The translations under genes and the position numbers were made by a program. This document shows, piece by piece, positions 56,391 through 64,000 of a stretch of 64,000 bases of DNA. Within the stretch, counting starts at the first letter, position 1. Every line of letters begins with the position of its first letter. The DNA comes from Trichostrongylus colubriformis (Eukaryota; Nematoda; Chromadorea; Rhabditida; Trichostrongylidae), in the NCBI GenBank assembly GCA_963978905.1, contig OZ022258.1, positions 40,160,591 through 40,224,590 on the forward strand. The letters are read 5' to 3'. Under the pieces are notes generated by a model, which was not told the DNA's origin, made no database searches, and saw nothing but the letters and a program-made list of their open reading frames with translations.

Positions 56391-56538
56391 TAGACAGCCT
56401 GAGCGAGGAACCAAGTAATTATTCAGAAAATGGATCATCCAAAACCTTAAGAACTTTGAACAATTATTCCTCATTTTGGTTTTGATTTCTGTTAATGTGG
56501 AGATCAAGATCTACAGGGATCAAACTTTCATGGGAGCA

Positions 56539-58378
56539 TCCTACTATATATAATTCGCTTAGTATGTCTGTGTGTGTGTGTGTGTGTGTGTCCGTCTGTC
56601 TGTCACGAAATTCATATCTCGCGTCGCAGCAAAGCTGGGACGCTGATTTTTACAAGTGATATAGGGGGTGCCAAGGGAACCCCAGCGGTGGTGGACCGAA
56701 AGTGATAGCAGCTGATACACGCTGATAAGGAGCCTTGAAAGGCGAATGTCAACAAGGTCGTTTCGCCTTTCGGGTTGATCCCAGAGCGCTGACACTCATG
56801 GGTGTTTTGCGGGATGGGCCGGGAACATTAATGGTGGGTGACCCGCATTGATAACGGTTGATAAGATTCGATAAGGAGCGTGAAATGGCTATAGTCGTCG
56901 AATCCGTTTTGCTTTTCGCATCGGTCCTAGAGCGCTGACACTTATGGGTGATTTACAGGTTTGGCCAAGGACATTAATGGTGGGTGATACAAATTGATAA
57001 CGGTTGCTAAGATTTGATAAAGAGCGTAAAAAGGGTAGAGTCGTCGAATCCGTTTCGCTTTCCTCATTGGTCCCGGAGCGTTCATACTCACAAGTGCATT
57101 GCGGGGTAAGACGGGGTCAATGACGGTGGGTGATCCACCTTGATAACGATTGATAAGATCTGATAAGGAGCATGAGAAGGCGAATGTCGTCAAATTCGTT
57201 TCGCTTTTCTTATTGGTCCCGGAGCGTTCATAATCACAAGTGTTTTGCGGGGTAAGACGGGGTCAATAACGGTGGTGGTCCAGCTTGATAACGGTTGATA
57301 AGATTTGATAAGGATCAGAGGAGACGAATGTCGCCAAATTCGTTTCGCCTTTCGCGTTGATCCAAGAGCGCTGACACTCATAGGTGTTTAGCAGAGTGGG
57401 ATGGGGACATTCATAAGTGGGTGACCCAAACTGATAATGGTTGATAAGATTCGATTAGGAGCATGGGAAGGAAAATGTCACCAAGGCCGGTACGCTTTTG
57501 CGGCTAAAAGTGGACATCCGCAGGTATTGCAGAGTAGGGGGACCTCAATGGTATTGTTGGGTACAGGGGCCTCAGTGAAATTGATAACGACTTACAGAGG
57601 CTGATAAAAACCGTTAGGAATTGGATGAAATTAAACCCTTACATCGCTTGATGCTACTATGCGACCGCTTTAGCAAAAGCGTCTGATGCTCTCTGCCATT
57701 GGATGAACATATTTTGTTTATGTTCTGATATCACGAGCCGATGTATCGACCGCTGAATTGCCTAGCGTTCCAGAAAATGGTGCATTTCTCTTGATACTGC
57801 GATCTACATTGATAACCATGATGTAACCTATATTTGTGATAACAAAGCAAACCTTCCGCTCTGAATCATTTCTAATGCGGTACTGGCAGCAACACTGAGT
57901 ATCGACCGCTAAACTGCGTAAAATACCAAATAGTGAAGCATGTTTACGAAAACGATATACGTCGATAATTGGAATTTGGATGTACTATCGATGTGTAGGA
58001 ATTAGATGCTCAGCAAATGAACAAATTGTTACCAATCGATGCAACCGAATATAAAACTATTGATGTCTAAACTATTCAGACTCCCAATGATGACCTAAAC
58101 CAGCTGGCTCGCGCACACTACTGCGCGTGATTCGTGCCCATGACGTGTAAAACGGGTTCGATGCAAAGCGACTGAAGTATGATTACACCAAAGTGCTTTT
58201 TATCCATCTTCTCTGCTTTTATCCAAACATCTATGCTTTTATCCAAATAAATAAATCAGCTGAAAGCTGAGGAAAGAAGTTTCTACTTAACTCCATACAC
58301 AATTTGGTCATGCCGATCAAACCCATTTTGCACAGCATCTCCATGAATCGCGCGCAGTAGTGTGCGCCAGCCAGCTGG
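56539..58378 (+). mobile_element. Helitron-like element H14
   Basis: 1840 bp. 5' end A|TCCTACTATATATAATTCGC (56539), TG tract 56570-56590, CATATCTCGCGTCGCAGCAAA, and about six monomers (markers at 56784, 56930, 57076, 57222, 57366; 144-146 bp). The 3' half has TATCGACCGCTGAATTGCC. The module runs 58100-58378, with hairpin GCGCGCAGTAGTGTGCGC and end CCAGCTGG|T. No transposition gene. Confidence 0.8.
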
Positions 58379-58401
58379 TGAAAGTAATGGCGCATTCGTG
58401 A

Positions 58402-59521
58402 TCCTACCATATATAATTCGCTTAGTATGTCTGTATGTGTGTCTGTGTGTGTGTGTTTGTCCGTCTGTCACGAAATTCATAGCTCGCGTCGCAATAAAGC
58501 TGGGACGCTGAATTTTACAGGTGATATAGGGGGTGGCAAGGAGACCCCAATGGTGGTGGACCGAAAGTGATAGCAACTGACAAGGGCTGATAAGGAGCCT
58601 CGGAAGACAAATGTCGCCCGATCCGTTTCGCCTTTCGCGTTGGTCCAAGAGCGCTGACACTCACAGATGTTCAGCAGAGTGGGCCAGGGACATCGATGGT
58701 GGGTGGCTCGCATTGATAACGGTGAGAAAATTCGATATTGAGCGCAAGAAGACTAGAGTCGTCGAATCCGTTTCACTTTTCGCATTGATCCTAGAGCGTT
58801 CATACTCACAGGTGCTTTGCGGAGTGGGACGGGGACATTGATGGTGGGTGGTCCACCGATAGCGGTTGATAAGATTCGATAACAAGCGTAAAAAGGCTGG
58901 AGTCGTCTCATCCATTTCGCCTTTCGGGTTGATCCCAGAGCAGCGATATTCACAGCTGTTTTGAGTGTTGGGACAGGGATGTAACACGCATTGATAACGG
59001 TTGACAAGATTCGATAAGTATCTCAAACGGTAGTGGCCTCGAATCCGTTTCGCTCTTCGCATTGATGCTAGAGCGTTCATGCTTAAAAATGTTTTGTGGA
59101 GTGGGACTGGGACACTGATGATGGGTGATCCAGCTTGATAACGGTTGATAAGATTTGATAAGGAGCATAAGAAGGGAAATGTCACCGAGAACGGTTCGCT
59201 TTTGCGGTTAACAGTGTAATGTTTACATTCGCAGGTACTGTAGGGTAAGCGGACCTCATTAGTATTGTGGGGTACAGGGGCCTCAGTGAAACTGATAACG
59301 GCTCACAGTGGCTGATAAGAACAGTTAGAAATTGGATGAGATGGAATCCTTCACATTGCTTACTACTACTATACGACCGCTTTAGCAAAAGCATCTGATG
59401 CTCAGTGCCACTGGGTGAACATATTTTGTTTATGTTCTGATATCACTGGGCGATGTATCGACCGCTGAAGTGTCTAACGCTACAAGGTTATTCGTGCAGT
59501 ACTGTGCGATAGCTCAACTGG
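58402..59521 (+). mobile_element. Helitron-like element H15, chimeric 3' end
   Basis: 5' end A|TCCTACCATATATAATTCGC at 58402, TG tract, and four to five monomers (58600-59200). The body is normal to ATGTATCGACCGCTGAAG (about 59470), then jumps at 59487 to the 34-bp end TTATTCGTGCAGTACTGTGC...CAACTGG|T (59521). That terminus belongs to the H16 subfamily and is the left edge of duplication copy B; the usual 3' half and module are missing. Confidence 0.7.
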
Positions 59522-60122
59522 TAAAAATGAAACGCTAAATAGTTTTAGAAAATCAGAGAAACGGGTAAAAAATAAGAGAAACAGATATTCGAAAAACAGC
59601 TTCTTTATTTCACTGCCTTCAGATGCTACCGAGTAACCGTTGATAAGGCCGGCTCACCTTACTGAAGACCGGAATGGTCCCCTGACGAGATCCTGTCCCT
59701 CATTCGGACACTTTTGAAACATAGAATTCACCGGGGCTTGCAACCAACTTAACTCATGACAAACGAATTAGTCTGGACTCCAGGTGAACAATGAGGGGGA
59801 CCTCAAGTGAGGACCGGTCATTTTTCGGGTTTATCACACGACTGGTAGGCTACACTTTCGGAACCTTCAGGCGGCAGGAAATCAGATAAGGGAGACATGA
59901 ATGACATTAATGGAAGCAGTAATAAGAATTGTAATAAACCATGCTTACAAAAGAAAGAGAACGTAGAGGCCGTTTACTTAATGAAAATAGAAACGCCGGA
60001 ATTTCGCGACACATGCTCCAAAACATCGTGCCGAAAGTGAAACGCCGGATCTCTATGACACAGGTCTCAAAACGTCTTAAAAGGACTGAAGTTTTAGTGC
60101 AGAGGGTCATCGGTTTAACAAT

Positions 60123-62905
60123 CTATCCCAACAATTCTGATGGATTATACTTCTTCAAACGTCTATTGAAATTCTCACCATCTGTGGAGTGAAGCATCTC
60201 AATAGGAAGACGACTAAGCCATGGCGCAGTCCTATAGAAGAAGCTGTTAAACAGAAGGGAGTAGCTTTTCCTTTGTATTCTTGCGTAATGGAGATTGAAA
60301 CTGTTTGACCTCAGAATACTGGGTCGAAAAATCCACTACTTACTGGGTTCAAGCCTAGCTTCGTTTCTCAGTATACGAAAACAAAGAGTCAAATCATTAA
60401 CCGTGCGCAGAATATCTAACCGTTGTAATCCGAGTGCCTTCAAGCGCTCCTCGTAATTGGGAAGATGAACATAACTCGCAAGGGAACACATTTAGGGAAT
60501 ACTAACTTAGTAAACTTCTGCTGTACTTTCTCCAGCCTTGTGATATCTTTTTTGAGAACAGGGTTCCATACTGGAAAGCAGTACTCAAGACGAGGGAGAA
60601 TACAGTTTTAATAAAGGCAAAAAAAACCTTTATAAAAACAAGGCTTTAACATCTTTGCTATGAAAATTCCGGAAAATGAAGTATAGGACAGCGAATGCTT
60701 TTTTGGAAACATTCCCCATATGCCCACAAAATCGAAGACCTGGGTTGAGGATTACACCTAAATCCTTTACGGACTGGCAGCTTTTGAGATAAACACCAAT
60801 AATCTTATACTCCGCCGAGTACTTCCTTACAAAATGGAATACGGAGCATTTGTTGAGGTTGACCGACAAATTCCACATCGTGGCCCACTCTGTCATCTTC
60901 TCTATCGCCTTTTAAACGCTGCCTGAACAGTATCCCTGTTAGAATCATTGTAAAAATGACAAACCCTATCAAAAGCTTTGGAAGTTCAATGAATACAACA
61001 TCAACTACATTTCCATTGTTGAGTGCAATGGACCAGTAGAAAATGCTGTCTAAAAGATTGAACGCTGTGGAAGTTCCACTGAGAAAGCCATGTTGTTCTA
61101 TTGATATCATATTGAATTCCTGCAACCGAGAATGAAGTTTCTCTCTCATTAGATTTTAAATAACTTTGGCGGGCTACGGGAGGGTGCTGATGGAGCGATA
61201 GTCAGACAGAATGCTACTTTTAAGCACTTTGGGCATAGCAGAGACGGGGGCTTCTTTCCATAAAGCTGGAACCTCGCACAAGAGTAATGAGAGGTTAAAG
61301 ATATGAGATGACGGCTGATAAAGCAAAAGTGCACACGTTTTGCAGAGAATTTGCCGGATTCCATCATATTGCTCTAACGTGGATGGTTTGAGGGCCCTTA
61401 AGATTTTCAAACATCGTTAAGATGGATGGAAACATGGCAGAGATGATGTGAGATGCGGCATAGGTTGTTTAATTGGTGGTTGCCAGAATCGTCACCGTTG
61501 GAGTAAATACTGGCAAAGTATGCACCTAAAGCTTCAGCCTTCTATTTATCAGTGACGAACCTGGGGACAGTTGCATCGTATAGCACTGAAGCTTTGCTTG
61601 AGCCTTGGTTCTCTCACTGAAGTAGTCGATCTTTATGTGCTAGCGAATTTCTGATATGTGAAGGGTATGCAAGCCATGATGGTCGAGGGTAGTTGAAAAG
61701 GATAAAAATCGACATAGCCTTGTGAATCTGCGAGCAGAACCTTTCACACACTTCACTTGAGGAGGAGTGGTTATCGAAAATATGAAACCATAATTGATAT
61801 TGCGTAAGTAGTGGCTCATTGCCTCATAATTACCTCAGGAGTTCTGGGCTGGAAGAAGCTGGATCCGAGAGATTTCATGCAATACGTCGAATGGGATAAT
61901 GTTGTGGTCAGAGCTGGCAAAAGGTGGAAGGATACATACGTTGGAAACAAGAGGCGCTGTGAAGAAAATGAAATCTAGGATGTTTCCGTTATGGGTGGGC
62001 TGGATAACATGCTGGGTAAATCCACAGCTTTTAAAAAAGTCGAGCGATAAGGCAGACGAGGAGTTTTCAGCCTCGCTAGTCCCCCTCCAGACGACTTTGA
62101 GGGTGAAATGGCCCAGCGAAACATTGTGAGGCTGGTTCGAGCATAAGTCAGAAAGCACATAAATCTGTAGAGAGTCTTCTGTTGATGTCGAATTAGGAGG
62201 GCGATAGATGACCACAAATCTAATTGTACTTGGTGTACTGGAGCCTGTTAATTCGAAACAGGGCTAAAAAGTGGATGGGGTAGTAATTTTCATTCAAGCT
62301 CGAGAATTTTTTTATGAGTCACTCCTCCAATATTGGGAAGACTTGCCGAAAAATTGCCTCTCCAAAAAATTCTCGAGCTTGAATAAAAATGACTGCCCCA
62401 ACCACCTTATAGCCCTGATCTTGGATTATCACCTTTTCCTTTCCCTGTCTAACGCCACTCAAAGAAAAATTTTGTGTTGAAAGTGAGGTTGACCTTTGAT
62501 ATGATTATTTTGCCGAAAAAGATTATCCGGGAGATGGGAGACAATAATACCTATAGATGCGTGTGGATATGTACTGCATGTGTATGTACAGAAGGGATGT
62601 GTACCTTAATGTCAGGATGCCGCACTGCGGAATGTCGCAAGCGAAGCAATGCGGACGAGCTAAATTGTTGGGTCCCGAAGCGATTAGAAGTCAACTGCGT
62701 ATCGCACTCCTAGCATTACGTTGCAATCGTTTTGAGACCCAACTACCGCGACGCGCATAGCTCGCACACACTGTGTCGCACGCCGCTCGCCATCGTGCGG
62801 CATCCTGACATTAGGGTACATATCCGTACAGAAGGGATTGCTGGAAAGCAGGTTGGAGGGAAAAGCGGTATTTAAAAATACGAAAAGACTTTTAAGTCTA
62901 TCCAA
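60123..62905 (-). pseudogene. CR1/Jockey-like LINE ORF2, copy B, inactive
   Basis: Same segments as copy A at a constant offset: endonuclease with SDHN (62215-61835), RT entry (61410-61174), motif A region (61149-60805), thumb (60896-60630), and C-terminal TAG at 60123-60125. The identical motif A frameshift and the identical loss of motif B and the catalytic Asp pair show that the defect predates the duplication. The N-terminal stretch is further disrupted by the MITE at 62595-62825. Confidence 0.85.
62595..62825. mobile_element. 231-bp Mutator-like MITE with 9-bp target duplication
   Basis: 31-bp terminal inverted repeats: GGATGTGTACCTTAATGTCA... at the left, and at the right the inverse of GGATATGTACCCTAATGTCA..., with two mismatches. 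The target duplication GTACAGAAG is at 62586-62594 and 62826-62834. The unfilled site is visible in copy A at 49240-49248. A 9-bp duplication with longish inverted repeats is the Mutator (MULE) pattern; superfamily assignment is inference. No ORF. Confidence 0.9.
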
Positions 62906-64000
62906 TATATAGTAAGATATTAGAAATAAAGTTGAATAAACAGTTCCTACAATTCTGTTGCTTTTGATAATGAAGAATGCATCACGATCCTGCGTTCTCC
63001 GACGAATGCGCCTGCGTTCGCCGCTGCAGCGCGCGACACCGCGTGCAGGCGGACTTATCTATCAGGCTTCACGGTATATAAATGGATAATAAATAGAGTG
63101 GACCTACCTTTGTGGAGAAAACCCGGAATTGCTGATGCCTTCAGCTTCCACATCCCTTAGCAGATGTCACGGCCATTATCTTATACAGAATTCTTTCCCT
63201 GCTCAGAGGGAACCATATGACAGCATAAAAGGAGGGGTTTATGCACTATGCACTATGTCTTATATTTTCCTCGATTTCATGCTCTTCTCTTCTGAAGTGG
63301 GACACCAGGTACGTGTAAGTGATTATAGGTGGCTAATTATATTCGAGGAAACAGCTTGAATTTTTAGAGTAAAGACCTTATTATCCTTGCTGGTTTTGAA
63401 TACGAAAAAAGGAAAAGAGAACTAGTGGTTGGATAGAAGCGAAGAGATACTAACGCTTATCAAAAGCGTGTAAGCATTTTGGCAGGGTTTGGGTGTATGC
63501 AGCAACAGCAGCGAGTGAAATAGGCCATACTGCTACGCATAGCAAACTATACCAGTACCATACCCGGCAACCAGGCACTGAAAACGCAGCGCACTGCACG
63601 TACAGCGATCATAACATTTAATGCTGACTGATCGTGTTCTTGTAAATGCACAACTCCCAAGAGAGCCAACAACGTTATGTTTTGCGCAGAGTCCCCTGGT
63701 TCTGGAACATGAGCCTCGACCCGACGGCTACCTGGATTCAACTGAGATCATGAAAATTCTGACGCATTCACATGACCAACCTAGTTGAATTGACATAAAA
63801 GTGATTACCCATACAAGACCGCTACTAATTCATGGACAATCGACACCAAAAACGGAAACTCCATGATTTTTCCGTATTTTTGCTATATCTTTCTACAAAG
63901 TTCCATTAAATAATTCGAAAAAGATACTAGTAGAGAGCCCTGCTCAAGGCGAATGTGAGAGTTTTGTGAAACTTCTAGTTTTCTTCTATCTTTCGGCATA
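62906..64000. other. duplicated unassigned sequence and start of foldback F2 copy
   Basis: Corresponds to 49320-50415. Contains the GC-rich patch, the TATATAAATGG motif and the 76-codon frame (63129-63359). The F2 left arm begins after the TA at 63812-63813. Confidence 0.6.

Larger units (their letters stand above)
59487..64000. repeat. segmental duplication, copy B (continues past window)
   Basis: Partner of 46140-50415 with only scattered differences (for example CAGG/TTAG near 62192, one T fewer near 62472), plus the 240-bp MITE-and-target insertion. The sequence is still matching at base 64000. Confidence 0.95.

Noticed and set aside
58661..59185. 174-codon minus-strand open frame across H15
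   Set aside because: It reads through 146-bp monomers; similar frames occur wherever monomers retain spacing, without codon-level constraint.

Overview
The window looks like repeat-dense, gene-poor nuclear DNA of a multicellular eukaryote, most likely a parasitic strongylid (hookworm-like) nematode. Grounds: a mariner transposase tail, RTE-type and CR1/Jockey-type LINE fragments, a Ty3-type LTR element, many short non-autonomous DNA elements, AT-rich spacers and (CA)n tracts. No bacterial-style operons occur, and no open frame over about 150 codons. The taxonomic call is inference. I found no intact host protein-coding gene, tRNA or rRNA.

The dominant component, roughly 40% of the window by my boundaries, is one family of non-autonomous rolling-circle-like (Helitron-like) elements. 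In element sense they begin A|TCCTACTATATATAATTCGC, continue into a (TG)n tract, and carry a variable number of ~146-bp tandem monomers. An AT-rich 3' half follows. They end in a GC-rich hairpin (GCGCGCAGTAGTGTGCGC) about 11 nt before CTGG or CTGA, then T. Instances are at 1789-5553(-), 5880-7366(+), 9829-10457(+), 19080-20275(+), 20281-21768(+), 22777-23203(-), 23204-23490(-), 23491-24723(+), 24749-25611(-), 25614-26947(-), 34033-35330(+), 41033-42039(-), 42126-43805(+), 43806-46174(+), 52834-56390(-), 56539-58378(+) and 58402-59521(+). Two carry expanded satellite arrays: 2590-5330, with a higher-order repeat, and 53700-56200, with 17 monomers at an exact 146-bp pitch. No Rep/helicase gene is present, so the family must depend on a helper elsewhere.

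Other mobile DNA: mariner tail (1-237); RTE fragments (799-988 minus, 12904-12993 plus, 28770-29960 plus); two giant-inverted-repeat elements with TA targets (16694-18550, 50229-52796); a Ty3-type LTR element with 5-bp target duplication whose RT and RNase H are deleted (35493-38675); an element with minisatellite inverted arms (44221-45915); and diffuse repeat families V (8560-9800, 33100-33840) and U/W (7369-8393, 16395-16560, 28350-28445, 31020-32145, 39720-40270).

The right third contains a segmental duplication of at least 4.2 kb: 46140-50415 and 59487-64000, the second running off the window. Each copy carries the same dead CR1/Jockey-like LINE with the same deletion and frameshifts, so they arose by DNA duplication. 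Copy B also holds a 231-bp Mutator-like MITE with a 9-bp target duplication, absent from copy A. Both copies begin inside the last ~34 bp of a Helitron-like 3' end. Remaining spacers (for example 10458-12903, 13830-16390, 18553-19079, 22066-22776, 29961-31020, 38681-39640) hold only short unrecognised open frames, hairpins and microsatellites.
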